Shown here one piece after another: positions 22,737 to 32,960 of a stretch of DNA of 64,000 nucleotides. The stretch spans positions 13,709,136-13,773,135 of the forward strand of contig OY992540.1 of assembly GCA_963921195.1 (NCBI GenBank), written 5' to 3'. The DNA comes from Pegoplata infirma (taxonomy: Eukaryota; Arthropoda; Insecta; Diptera; Anthomyiidae). The notes beneath the pieces are model-generated. The model was not told the DNA's origin and searched no databases. It saw nothing but the letters and a program-made list of their open reading frames with translations. Position numbers and translations under genes: made by a program. Each line of letters starts with the position of its first letter. The stretch's first letter is position 1.

Positions 22737-23352
22737 CAAGTAGAAAAGTTAAATTCGACTTGGCCGAATCTATGAATACCCTCCACCTGCCTTTTTAAAA
22801 AGTGGTTAATTTTCTAACGTGTAAAAATGAACAATTTTGATTAGAAATAATTTATTTTGAGTAAAAAACTTTTTTTTTTGTAAAAAAAAAGAAAAATTAT
22901 TTTTTTTTTTTGAGTGTAAAATTTTTTTCAAGTGTAAATTTTTTTTAGTGTAAAAATATTTTTGAGTGACAAAAATACTTTTTATATATATGCCAAGCTT
23001 CAGCATCCGAAAGTTACCGTGTTTTTTTTATCTCGTAAATAAAAACCTTGCCGAAATCCACTCTTTTGCTTATAACTTTTGAACCACTGGACCGATTGTG
23101 CTGGATTGCAATACCAATCTGTCCAGGTAAATGACCAACATATATGCCAATCTTCAGGAGCCTTCGTAAAGTCTTTCAAAAGTTAGCGTGTTTTCAACAG
23201 ACAGATGGACGGCATTGCTAGATCGTCTTAAAATCGATCGAGAATCATGAATATATGTACTTTATGGGGTCCTAGACCAATATTTCGAGTCGTTACAAAT
23301 GGAATGACAAACTTATATGTATATACCCTCTATCACTAGAGTGGAGGGTATA
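22737..23352 (-). mobile_element. Family D element, complete
   Basis: In reverse it starts 'caagtagaaaagtt' with ATTCGACTTGGCCGAAT. It passes 'cttttgaaccactggaccga' and ends in the hairpin 'atcactagagtggagggtata'. At 616 bp it lacks the longer internal stretch found at 43735 and 48236. Confidence 0.85.
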
Positions 23353-23675
23353 AACAAAATTGAGAGGGGCGAAGAGGGACACCTTCCCCCTAGCAGTAAA
23401 TTTTCAGAAATTCATTTATTTTCCATTTAAAATATAATTTTATTTTTATTTAATTACCTTTTATATCCACGCCTACAAAAAGGGGGCGCACCGAAAAAAA
23501 AAACGGAATTTCTAATCCCCTGGATCCAAGTGCAGGACTTTGAACTTCTGGCATAAAATTGTTTCATTTGTTTAACAATAATATAAATTATTGCCAAATA
23601 AATTTGGCGTTTTTCAGAGTTTTAGTCCTTCAAGGGTAATTTTTTTTCTTCAGAAGAAACTATATGAACATTTTA
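23353..23675 (-). mobile_element. Family C relic
   Basis: 'acaccttccccctagcag', 'cacgcctacaaaaaggggg' and 'gtccttcaagggtaat' match long family C in reverse. Both ends are missing. It directly follows the family D copy. Confidence 0.5.
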
Positions 23676-24020
23676 TACAGATCGAAAGGTTTTTTTGAGG
23701 CCTATCCAATGGCATACCGGTTGTATCCACATTCGGTTTCGTTAAGTTCTTATTTTCAAAAATGTCAAAACTTTATGGTAGTTTACCGCCAAAATAATCT
23801 ATAATAATCTCTAGGGATGAGATTTCCATGCAAATGTATGTTTTTTGTCGGTAGTCTTACAACAATTTTGAACAATTATCTTTCCGAATCAAGAAATTTG
23901 CTTTAAAATGGCATCGATTTGTTTTTGCATATTTTTGCATATTTTGGTTAAAATGCATATTTTTGCATATTTTGGTTGTAAGTGCATATATTGTGCATAT
24001 TTCCAGTTTTTAAGTGCATA

Positions 24021-25318
24021 AGGAGTGAGATCATAAAAATGTTAACACACATTTTTGCCTACAACTTTGGTGTAAAGCTTCCAATTTTTTTTTTTTTTCG
24101 GCAGTTTACATTTTAAAAATATGTCAGTTAATAAATTAATTTACATCATGAGTTTTAATTTGCAATTTTTTACACAATGGACGATGAAAGAAAAGTGCGT
24201 TCAAAAATAATTAAATATTTTCAACAAAACCAAACATGGACATACAAAAAAATTGCCAAAGAAACTAATGTATGCCGCCAAACAGTTTCAAAAGTGGTAA
24301 AAAGGTATCTGGAACACCTAACAATTGAAAGGAAGCCGGGAACAGGAACAACGACTGGTTATCGTAACATTGGTAAGGCATATAAAGTTAAAAGCATCCT
24401 TAAGAGAGCTCCTAACACATCTGGCAGAAAAACAGCTCGGTTAGCCCAATGCTCAGACTTTTTTGTACGTAAAGTGAAACGTAAGGCGGTACTAAAGTCC
24501 TACAAAGTTCAAAAAGTTCCCGATAGAAAAGCTTTTAAAAATTTGGAGGCCAAAACCAGAGCTAGAAAATTGAAATCAAATTTTATAAAAAAATACAACT
24601 GTTGTGTAATGGACGACGAAACTTATGTCCTGGCTGATTTTGCGCAGCTCCCTGGTCAAGAATTTTATGTTTCCGATGTTCGAGGAAATGTTGCGGAAAA
24701 ATTTCGGTCAAAAAAGCAAACGAAATTCCCCAAAAAATTCCTAGTATGGCAAGCCATATGTAGCTGCGGCCAAAGAAGCCAGTCATTTGTGACATCTGGC
24801 TCTATAAACAGCGAAATTTATATCAAGGAGTGTTTGCAGAAGAGACTTCTTCCGTTCTTGAGTCAGCACAATGTATCCACTTACTTTTGGCCCGATTTAG
24901 CATCTTGTCACTACAGCAAGAAAGCGCTGGAGTGGTATAATGATAATAATGTGGTTTTTGTACCAAGAGAGGCAAATCCACCAAACTGCCCGGAGCTCAG
25001 GCCAGTGGAGAGATATTGGGCTCTTGTTAAAAAAGAATTAAAGGGCACAAAAAAGGTCTCCCAGGACATGCAAGATTTCAAACTTAGATGGACCACCTGC
25101 TCTAAAAAGGTGACAGAAACTACCATAAAATCCTTAATGGGAGGGTTTCCGGAAAAAGTGGATAACTTTGTTCGTAGTGGTTAGAGTTCCATGCGGTTTT
25201 TTTGTTATGATTTTGTATTAAATTTTATTTAATAAAAATTTGGTTTGAAGTCTTAAAATTCAGTAGTCTGTTTTTTATTTAACTTTATGTGTGTTAACAT
25301 TTTTATGATCTCACTCCT
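24021..25318 (+). mobile_element. Intact Tc1/mariner DD37E transposon
   Basis: The 1298-bp element has perfect 32-bp terminal inverted repeats beginning AGGAGTGAGATCATAAAAAT (24021-24052 and 25287-25318). TA duplicates lie at 24019-24020 and 25319-25320. It carries one uninterrupted transposase gene with a poly(A) signal at 25231-25236. It is inserted in a hAT element; the empty site is visible at 61588-62159 (reverse strand). Perfect repeats and an open frame point to recent arrival. Confidence 0.95.
24177..25184 (+). CDS. Tc1/mariner-superfamily transposase, DD37E type
   Basis: This 335-residue protein would bind the element's inverted repeats and cut and paste it at TA sites in the nucleus. 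An N-terminal helix-turn-helix lies at about residues 9-46 ('TYKKIAKETNVCRQTVSKVV'), followed by a basic linker with 'SGRKTARLAQ' at 82-91. The catalytic core shows D147 in 'VMDDETYV', D240 in 'FWPDLASCHY' and E278 in 'CPELRPVERYW'. Between D240 and E278 there are 37 residues, giving DD37E. This spacing and the 'PNCPELRP' block are known from ITmD37E/TRT-type elements of insects. The ATG at 24177 follows 'caca', and the frame is full length with no stop or frameshift. It sits 124 bp inside the left repeat, and no intron is visible. Its GC content exceeds that of the surroundings, as expected for a recently active or transferred element. Activity is not proven. Confidence 0.95.
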   Translation: MDDERKVRSKIIKYFQQNQTWTYKKIAKETNVCRQTVSKVVKRYLEHLTIERKPGTGTTTGYRNIGKAYKVKSILKRAPNTSGRKTARLAQCSDFFVRKVKRKAVLKSYKVQKVPDRKAFKNLEAKTRARKLKSNFIKKYNCCVMDDETYVLADFAQLPGQEFYVSDVRGNVAEKFRSKKQTKFPKKFLVWQAICSCGQRSQSFVTSGSINSEIYIKECLQKRLLPFLSQHNVSTYFWPDLASCHYSKKALEWYNDNNVVFVPREANPPNCPELRPVERYWALVKKELKGTKKVSQDMQDFKLRWTTCSKKVTETTIKSLMGGFPEKVDNFVRSG

Positions 25319-25697
25319 TATTTTTGCATATTTTGATATTAGCAAAAACACAAATTGAAATTTATTTGTTTCAAAAACTATTTTAAATTTTAAAAATTTA
25401 TTTTGAAAATAAGAAAAATTATTTTTTTCTTTTTAATTTTTTTTTATAGATTGCCCTAATTTCAAAAAAAAAAAAAATCCTGCTTATTTAAAGTTTTAGA
25501 TGTTACAATTTAAGCCCGGTGTATTTTTTGCATTTTTAATAAGTTTTTCGAATGAAAACAAGACTTTTATTGCACACATTTTATTTTTTAGTGCATATTT
25601 TTAGGTTTTTTAGTGCATATTTTGAAGTTTTTAGTGCATATTTTAAGCGCATATTTTCGATTTTTTAGTGCATGAAAATCTCATCCCTAATAATCTC

Positions 25698-26063
25698 TAT
25701 TTAATTCAAGCTGACCCGTTTTTTTGCGTTTGTCGCAATTCCTGCTAGTTCGGCTTTTATTCGGATTTTCCGGAAAAACCATATTTTTTCATAAAAACCG
25801 GTAACTCTTATTTTTATTTCCACTTGCAAGTTTAAAGACAATCGGTGGGTTCCCTCTGAAAGACCTCCCTTATAAATGAAGAGTATAAAAAATCAATTAA
25901 AATTTCAAAAGGATCGAGCGAATTTGTCACTTTTTTCTAGATGTCAGGTCCAGAGTCATAGAGTAGGATAACAATTGGCATTTGAAAAAGTAGTATACAA
26001 AAACCATATGGTATTGTTTACGAAATTTTATCACAAATCGAAATGTGAGCGAGATGGAAGATA
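25698..26063. other. AT-rich intergenic DNA, nothing recognised
   Basis: There is no open frame and no match to the repeat families. The stretch lies between the hAT copy and the TA MITE cluster. Confidence 0.5.
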
Positions 26064-26503
26064 CACTCAAAATATTTTGTAAGTAAATTCAACTGAAAAA
26101 ACGTTTAAAACAATCGTTTTTCCTTTTAAAAAACGGACTACTTATATTTCATTTAAAAAAACATACTTTTTCAGTTATTTTTAAACGTTAATAAATGACT
26201 AGATATTCCGTAAAAACAAATGATATTTCAGTTATTTTAACTGTTTACAATTTTTTATTTTGTGGAGTAAAAATATTTTTTTTGAATAACAAACTACAAA
26301 AACCGTACAAACTACAAAAACCGTAAGATTATACGGTATAATCAGTCACAAATAATTTAACTGATAAAATATATTTTTCCGTAAATTTTGTAGTTCATTG
26401 TTTTAATAACTGTATAAATCTTTCAATATTTTAGTTTTTTGAAAAACAAACGATAAAACGTTTAAAACAAATTTCAACCAAAAACTTTTGGAATAACTGT
26501 AAA
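26064..26503. mobile_element. Left part of a TA MITE (CACTCAAAA end)
   Basis: It starts CACTCAAAATATTTTG directly after TA (26062-26063) and contains 'acgtttaaaacaa' twice. No right end is found before the next MITE starts at 26506. It is either truncated or interrupted by that element. Confidence 0.55.
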
Positions 26504-26730
26504 TACACTCAAAAGAAAAACTCTGTCAAAAAATCTGTAAAACGACTTTCAATTTGAATTAGAAATCTTTTAGCAGATTGTTCTGCTGTTAAGGATATTT
26601 TTAGTAAAATCACTGTTATTCAGTTTAAGAAAATAACAGACATTTTACTATGTTTATACTGATTTTGTTTGCTGAATTTCATTATTTTTTCAAGAAATTT
26701 GTTTATATAAAAAAAAGCAGAACAGATTGT

Positions 26731-26943
26731 CAGCAGATTGCTCTGCTGAAATCAGCAGATTGCTCTGCTGAAATCAGCAGATTGCTCTGCTGAAATCAGC
26801 AGATTGCTCTGCTGAAATCAGCAGATTGTTCTGCTGAAATCAGCAGATTATTCTGCTGAAATCAGCAGATTGTTCTGCTAAAATCAGCAGATTTTTCTGC
26901 TAAAATCAGCAGATATTTCTGCTAAAATCAGATTTCTCTGCTG
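26731..26943. repeat. 22-bp palindromic tandem repeat (CAGCAGA...TCTGCTG)
   Basis: About ten units of 'cagcagattgctctgctgaa' plus 'at' lie head to tail. Each unit is a hairpin CAGCAGA-ttgc-TCTGCTG. Right-hand copies vary in the loop and stem. It is carried inside MITE G2. Confidence 0.9.
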
Positions 26944-26991
26944 TCGAACAACACACATGTTTAATAGCTAAAACGCCAGATAAAAGTATAA

Positions 26992-27064
26992 GCTTCCGTA
27001 GCGTAGTGGTTAAGAAGTGTACTTTCAAATCGGAAGGTGGCGAGTTCGATGCTGGCTGGCGGCG
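26992..27064 (+). pseudogene. tRNA-like module inside MITE G2
   Basis: The segment is 73 nt, the canonical tRNA length. 'TAGCGTAGTGG' resembles an A box, and GAGTTCGATGC resembles a B box with T loop TTCGATG exactly at positions 54-60. The acceptor GCTTCCG pairs with TGGCGGC at six of seven positions, wobble included. The anticodon stem (27-31/39-43) does not pair, so it is a degenerate tRNA or SINE head, not a functional tRNA. Confidence 0.55.
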
Positions 27065-27796
27065 TATGTTTTTTTTTTCTTGTTATATTTATTTACCTGT
27101 TATGACAGATATTTAGCAAACCGTGTCTGCTAAAATCAGCAGATTTCTCATATGGCTCAAAATGGGTGTATTTTCAGCAGATTTTTCTGCTGATTGGACA
27201 GAGAATTTATTTTGAGTGTAGTTACTGTAAAACTTTTCTAGGAGTTCCAGTTTTACAGTGAGAATGCAGATTGTTTTTTGTCTCTCTTTGCTTTACGTTT
27301 GAACTTTAGTTTGGCATTGCCAGAATTTTCCAATTATCTTTGGTGATGCCAGATCTACAAAACGGTCGATGTATTACTTTATAACTTTGGTCAGGTCCAT
27401 TAATAAACTGCGTAAAATAAGCTTTTTCAAAAAACATCTTTTCGGACCACTCTATTAAAAACATATATATTTACATATACATATATGTATTTTGTTTCAC
27501 TTACTGATTTGTTATGAGAAGAGGGCGATGTACTTTAGAGCTTTATCAGCTTCAGCTATTGACTACAACAAAAGTTTTTTCCTTGAGGGCAAATTTAAAT
27601 CATGCGTCAAATACAACAACAACAGCAACACATCATGAAAAATGAAAGAAGAATCGTTTTAAACAAAATAAATTACAATTTAAAATGATTTTATTTTTAT
27701 GCAACTCTATTAACTATTTGTTGTTATTTTTATTTTTTTTACATATTCTTAAGCGATTTTTTTTGTATTCTTATTTTTTTTTCTTTTTCTTTTTAG

Positions 27797-27921
27797 GTAT
27801 GCGTACCACAATGTCTACCATGTCCACTATGAGCCCGCGCATACATCGTAAAGGTTTTCGAACCCCATCAAAACGGCATCCAGGTAAAGCATTTCCTGGT
27901 AAATTACATTCAGTTTCAAGG
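27797..27921 (+). CDS. NFAT: NFAT, first coding exon seen (N-terminus)
   Basis: A long pyrimidine tract and TTTTAG (27791-27796) precede the exon, and G|GTAAGT at 27921/27922 ends it in phase 0. From ATG 27799 it encodes 41 residues rich in Met, Ser, Thr and basic residues ('RIHRKGFRTPSKRHPGKAFP'). The next exon continues the same 'PGK' style in frame, which supports linking them. The ATG lies 2 bp after the acceptor, so the start is probably here with the 5' leader spliced from upstream. An upstream coding exon remains possible because the frame is open back into the pyrimidine tract. The low-complexity sequence alone would not identify the gene; the assignment rests on the downstream Rel domain. 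Confidence 0.75.
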
Positions 27922-28280
27922 GTAAGTTTTTATGTTGTTTTTTGATTTGTTTATTTGTCAAATGTTATTCATTTAAACATTTAATAAAATTTATAATATT
28001 CAGATTAACATTGAATGTTGTTAATTTTAAAATTGTTATTTAAGATTTATTATAGACTTTAATTAAAACTACATTATTTGTTGGAAGTAGTGAAATATAT
28101 TACAACGAGTTTGAATATTTTATTTAAATATTAAAGATTCCTTTTAAAAATCTAAATTTTTATTTAAAATTTCAACATTTTAATAAAAAAATAATCAATT
28201 TCAATTTGAGAAAGAGAGAGAATTTTGAAAAAATATCAATTAAATAACGAAAAATACCAAATAAAATTTGGAATAGATTA

Positions 28281-29124
28281 CACCGATCAACACTCTTTTC
28301 CCGGTTGGAATTCTGGTGATCAATTTTAGTAGACTTTGATCTCCTGATTCCAAATCTGTTCTCCAAATTTTTCCATCACGTCCATATTTTAAGTTATTCA
28401 CGGTTGAAAATGCGAAAAATTACGATTTTTGCATTATTTGATAGCCGGCGCAGCAGCCATTCAGTGGAATACAAATCTGGTATAAAGCGCAAAAGTATAA
28501 TTTGTCTATGGTCTCCAACATAGAAAACAATTTGTTTCTAAGTATTGCGTTTGGTTGGGTAACACTTGCGTTTTAAAATGATACTGTTATCATTTTTTTT
28601 GATATTTTTCAAAGAAAAACTAAAAAAAATAAAAATTTTACAAATTTAAGTTTTCTGTGTTATTTTTCGTATAAACCGGAAGATATCTCTAATGGGTTTA
28701 AAAGTCTATAAGAAAGAATGAAGTTTTGCCTAAATTTTGAGCTCATCACAGTAATGATTGATCATCTGGTTTTTGTTTTAAAAATTGTGCTTTTTCTAAT
28801 TTTTTACACAGTGTTTTTTTAAAATACATGTTTGGCCAATAATAGTGCAACAACTTCAAATTTTTTTGACCATATATTTGAGATCATAGTTCAATTCTAC
28901 TCTAACGCTTTATACCAGATTTTTATTCCACCCATTGGCTGCAGTGCAGGCTTTCAAAAAAGGCAAAAATCGCGTTTTTTCGCATTTTCAACCGCGAATA
29001 ATTAAAATTGTAGACGTAATGGAAAAATTTGGAGTTCAGATTTGGAATCAGTGAGTCAAAATCTTTTAAGATTTTTTATAAAACTTCAAACCAGAGCCAA
29101 AAACCTTCGATTTGTTGAGCGGTG
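28281..29124. mobile_element. Element with about 150-bp inverted repeats, TTA duplication
   Basis: The ends CACCGATCAACA and TGTTGAGCGGTG are flanked by TTA at 28278-28280 and 29125-29127. The inverted arms continue for about 150 bp with shared blocks such as 'tgattccaaatctg' and 'cggttgaaaatgcgaaaaa'. The TTA duplication suggests PIF/Harbinger. It is non-coding. Confidence 0.7.
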
Positions 29125-29129
29125 TTATT

Positions 29130-29423
29130 TAAAATTTATATAAAATCATAAAAAATTCGATAAAGATCAATTGAAGTTTAAAAAGGGTCAGTTAATGTTC
29201 GAAACTTTTACTAAAAAAAAATTAATTGAAATTTGAAATAGATAAACTAAAATTCCAAAAAGATTAGCTGAATTTCGTCAAATATCAATTAAAATGTTAT
29301 ATAGATCAATTAAAGTTTGTAAAAGATTAACCAAAATTCGAAAAATCGATTGATATTCACTAAAGATCAATTAAAATTTGACAAACGTTAATTATAACTC
29401 GAAAAAGATCCACTGTAATTCAA
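29130..29423. repeat. Degenerate AAAGATCAATTGAAATT repeats
   Basis: Units of about 20-25 bp repeat loosely ('aaaagattaactgaaattc'). The tract resumes at 30037-30345 on the other side of a family B element, so that element inserted into a pre-existing array. Confidence 0.65.
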
Positions 29424-30036
29424 ATAAGTAAAAAAGTTAAATTCGGCTTTGCCGAATGTATTGATACCCTCCACAATGTAATAAAGGATTATTTGCAAAA
29501 AAAAAAATTAAAAAAAAAAAAATAAATTTTGAAAATAAAAAATTACGCGAAAAAAATTTTTTGGTGAAAAAAAAATCCGCGAATTTTTTTTTTTTTGTAA
29601 AAAAATGGTTTGTACTTGTAAAAATTCTATTCTGTGTTTAATTCTGTTCACATATGCCAACCGGCAGCCAAATTAAAGCATTTTGTATTTTTAGGTTATG
29701 TAGAATATACCAAAATTTTCTAGGTGTTCTTACATTTTAGTTCATAACTTTTTAACCGCTGAACCGATTTCGCTCAAATGCAATACAAAACTACTTAGGA
29801 CAACAACAAGTTAATTTTCTAAGTCTCAGTCATATATGTTTAATACTTTGGCCGTGATTACCATTTCCACAGACGGACAGACGGACAGAATGACGGACAT
29901 CGCTAGAATGTCGTAGAATCGATCACTGATCAATAATATATGTATGTACTTTATGGGGTCCCAGACCGATATTTCGATGAGTTACAAACGGAATGACAAA
30001 CTTATATATACCCTCTATCACTAAGTGGAGGGTATA
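29424..30036 (-). mobile_element. Family B element, complete
   Basis: It starts 'aataagtaaaaaagtt' (one base off CAAGT) with ATTCGGCTTTGCCGAAT and ends 'cactaagtggagggtata'. It is about 613 bp and lies inside an AT-rich minisatellite. Confidence 0.88.
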
Positions 30037-30345
30037 AAAAAAGATCAATTGAATTGTGTAATAGATCAATCAATACATATTCGAAAAATATCAATTGAAA
30101 TCCGAACAAGATCAATTGAAATTCGAACAAAATCAATTGAAATTCGAAAAAGTTTAATTTAAATTCGAACAAGATCAATTTAAATTCGAACAAGATAAAT
30201 CGGAAATAATGAAAGACAATTAAAATGTTAAAATATAAAAATAATTCATAAAGTTGGACAAAGATCAATTTGTAAATTCATAAAGATCCAATGAATTTCG
30301 AAAAATATCACAAAAAAAAATTAAAAATTTGCCATAAATTTGAAA
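30037..30345. repeat. Degenerate AAAGATCAATTGAAATT repeats, continued
   Basis: These are the same 20-bp units as at 29130-29423, for example 'attcgaacaagatcaattt' repeated. Shadow frames from the repeats have no coding meaning. Confidence 0.65.
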
Positions 30346-30439
30346 AGAATCACGCAGCCAATGGGCACTAGTCTTATTCTTGCCAAACTAGTCCAGCTCT
30401 TTTGGTGTGGACTGCAGCAGGCAGGCATTAAAATATGAG

Positions 30440-31720
30440 TGCTTTATTACTTTTTCGGTTCTTTAGTATTTTTTCGTACTTTAGTACTTTTTGCAGTACT
30501 TTTTTCGGTAGTTTAGTAACTTTTATACCCTACACCACTCTGTGGTACAGGGTATAATGAGTTTTGGCTGATGTTTATAACTACCCGAAATATTGGTCCT
30601 AGACCTACCTTCATGCATACCGATCGACTCAGAATTACTTTTTGAGTCGATTTAGCGATGTCCGTCCGTCCGTCTGTCCATCTATCGGTCTAAGCACGAT
30701 ATAGGTCGCAATTTTCAATTGACTTGAAATTTTAAACTTAAGCATCTTTTGGCCTAAGAACAAAGCCTATTGAAATTGAAAAAAATCGGTCCATGTTAAG
30801 ACTTAGCCCCCATACAAACGCCCCCCTTTGGATTCGGCTTAAATGACTAATAACCGTAATATATTAGAATTGGAACTTAGCAGGTAATCAAATTTTTTAT
30901 GCACGAATCATCATTCCAAATTTCAAAGGAATTGGGTCAGTCCTTCTGGTAGTCCCCATACAAACTACCCTCCCGATATTCACATAATTCCCTCAAAATT
31001 CATAAAAATGGAAATATTTCATAAAAATTTTTAGGTGTTAAACGTGTTCTTTAGTAACCTAATCAAATCGGAATATAATTGCACCATTTTTGGACTCAGT
31101 CCCCCCATATAAAAATTTCGACAAATATTCATTTAAATCGGTCTATTGACAAAAAAATAAACCAATTCCACTAAAATTTGATTTGTTTTTTCTACACTAA
31201 ATAAAGATCTAACAAAAGACAGATCCAATCGGTCCATGTTTGGACTTGGGATCCATTTTTCGGAAAACACTGGTGTAGGGTATCATATGGACGGTCTTGA
31301 CCGCCTATAACTTTCTTACTTGTTATTACTTGAGTACATATTTCACTACTTAAGTACTTTTTTTAGTACTTTTAAGTACTTTTTCATTGTTTTAGTACTT
31401 TTTCAGTAATTTAGTACTTTTTTCAGTAATTTAGTACTTTTTTTAGTACTTTGATACAGTTTTTTAATACTTTTTTTTTAGTATTTTAGTACTGTTTTCA
31501 CTATTTTTTTCACTACTTTTTTACCTTTTTCGGTACTTTATTAATTTTTTCAATACTTTCTTTAGTACTTACATAAGTACTTTCTTCAGTGCTTTAGAAC
31601 TTTCTCCAATATTTTAGTACTTTTGTCAGTACTTTAGTACTCATTTCAGTACTTTAATACTTTTTTAAGTACTTTTTTCCGAACTTATGTACTTTTTTTT
31701 AGTACTTGAGTACTTTTCTT
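30440..31720. repeat. TTTAGTACTTTTT tandem repeats, split by family A
   Basis: Many copies of TTTAGTACTTTTTTC and variants occur at 30440-30524 and 31323-31720. AGTACT is palindromic. A family A element separates the two parts and is therefore the younger insertion. Confidence 0.85.
30525..31322 (+). mobile_element. Family A element, complete
   Basis: It runs from the hairpin 'ataccctacaccactctgtg' to 'acggtcttgaccgcc' and 'cttacttg'. It is 798 bp with a clear GTCCGTCC core. It is nested in an AGTACT minisatellite in NFAT intron 1. Confidence 0.9.
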
Positions 31721-31827
31721 TATCAATATGATACAAATTTTTCTTTTAGTCTAAAATTTTAATTATAATTTATTTAGCAATATTGAACAACATTTTTCTA
31801 AATAATTTTTTTTTTCATTAATTTCAG

Positions 31828-32177
31828 ATCGGTCCCGGTAAATTGGTGCCCGGTAAACGTTTTCCACCAAGACCACATCCACCACCCTGTGATAATTCAA
31901 ATGATAGTGGTTTTGGTTTTGATCAACATGTTGAAATTCAACAGCAGCACCAACAGCAACAAAATAACAATAATCCAAATTCAAGTACAAATTTAAGTAG
32001 TAATCTTAGTACTCCCTCAATTCATCAGCAGCATCATCAACAGCAACAACAACAGCAGCAGCAACAACAAAATACAACAGTTAACATTACAAACAGCAGC
32101 AGTAGTTCAACATCAGCAACATCAAATCTACAACATTCACCACAACAACATTTAATTAGAGCTATACCTGCCTCAAG
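31828..32177 (+). CDS. NFAT: NFAT, Gln/Asn/Ser-rich exon
   Basis: The acceptor ATTTCAG ends at 31827 and the donor AG|GTAAGT lies at 32177/32178 (two bases of a codon carried over). The exon joins the previous one in phase 0. It encodes 116 residues beginning 'IGPGKLVPGKRFPPRPHPPP', then 'NDSGFGFDQHVEI', then His/Gln runs including Q11, an Asn/Ser/Thr stretch and 'HLIRAIPASR'. Such low-complexity regions are common in the N-terminal regulatory part of NFAT5-like proteins and in fly transcription factors. The composition is coding-like and no stop interrupts it. No calcineurin PxIxIT site is evident, as expected for the NFAT5 branch. Confidence 0.85.
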
Positions 32178-32633
32178 GTAAGTTACTACAACATTTTTTT
32201 TCATTTTTTTGTATTTTATAATTAATATTTTGAATTATTAGTTTTTATTAAGAAAACTAAAAATTCTAAATTTACTTTTTTTTCTTTGTTTTAGGTTTAA
32301 CAAAATATATTTTTTTCTCTCTAAATTTTGTTTGTTTTTTTAAACAAACAAATTTTTCTTCATGCTCATTTTAATTATTTTTTTTTTCTGAATTTATTTT
32401 TAATTTTCTTTATTTGCATTTCTTTTTGTTTGCAAATTATTTATTTTTTTTTTTCTTATTTATTTAACAAATTTTGTTAAAATTTGTAGATAGATATAAT
32501 TTTTTTTTTCTTGGAAAAACTCGTTTAGTTTTTTTTTTTGTACAAATATTAGAGCCAAATGAAATTTATAAATTTTATTAACACTTTATTATTTAAATAT
32601 TAATGTTTAATGGTATTCACGTCAGCAATTTAT

Positions 32634-32960
32634 CTCAAGTAAAAATGTGAAGTAGCAGTACAGCAGCTAATTTTTAGGCTACTTTTGCAAAGAGCTGCTT
32701 AAAGTTGCAATATTGCTATTTTGCATTTTTAACTGAGCAAAATTGCAAACTTGAAAACTTATTATTATTTTAATAAAGTCTTACTAAAGTTTATAAATAT
32801 TTCTTTTGAATAAAAGTGCAACTTCTTGTCTTGCAACTACTTACACAACTAATTGTAAGTAAAAGTTAGTGCAGAATTGTAAAAGTTGGTGCGAAATTTC
32901 TTAAACAAATTTGCAATCTTACACTTTTGCAAGTGTAAAGTGTTCTGAGGTCAATACCAT
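32634..32960. mobile_element. Possible MITE with CTCAAGTAAAAATGTGAAG start
   Basis: The start matches the hairpin MITE at 11288 ('aagtaaaaatgtgaag') and the body is rich in 'gcagcta' and 'ttgcaa' repeats. The right end ('gtgttctgagg') is uncertain. Confidence 0.35.

Larger units (their letters stand above)
23812..25689 (+). mobile_element. hAT element, TAGGGATGAG family, copy 3
   Basis: The ends TAGGGATGAGATTTCCATG and CATGAAAATCTCATCCCTA are inverted, with ATAATCTC duplicated at 23804-23811 and 25690-25697. Removing the mariner element and its extra TA leaves 578 bp, nearly the 572 bp of the empty copy at 61588. It is a non-autonomous hAT that served as the mariner target. Confidence 0.93.
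26506..27218. mobile_element. TA-flanked MITE, CACTCAAAA ends (G2)
   Basis: The ends CACTCAAAAGAAAAACTCTG and CAGAGAATTTATTTTGAGTG are inverted, with TA at 26504-26505 and 27219-27220. It holds the 22-bp CAGCAGA hairpin array and a tRNA-like module. It ends about 580 bp before the first NFAT coding exon. Confidence 0.8.
27922..31827 (+). other. NFAT: NFAT intron 1 (3.9 kb)
   Basis: It is bounded by GTAAGT at 27922 and ATTTCAG ending at 31827. It contains a PIF-like long-TIR element, a family B and a family A element, and two kinds of AT-rich minisatellite. I see no coding exon inside. Confidence 0.75.

Noticed and set aside
26992..27064. Functional tRNA gene (anticodon TTC or TCA)
   Set aside because: The anticodon stem does not pair and the D arm is weak. 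The segment lies inside a MITE, so it is treated as a tRNA-like relic.
27685..27796. Upstream extension of the first NFAT coding exon from ATG 27685
   Set aside because: The translated stretch is almost all Phe/Leu from the polypyrimidine tract and ends in a good acceptor TTTTAG, so it is intronic.
31763..31990. Antisense frame opposite the Gln-rich exon
   Set aside because: It is a shadow of CAG/CAA repeats and shows no domain.
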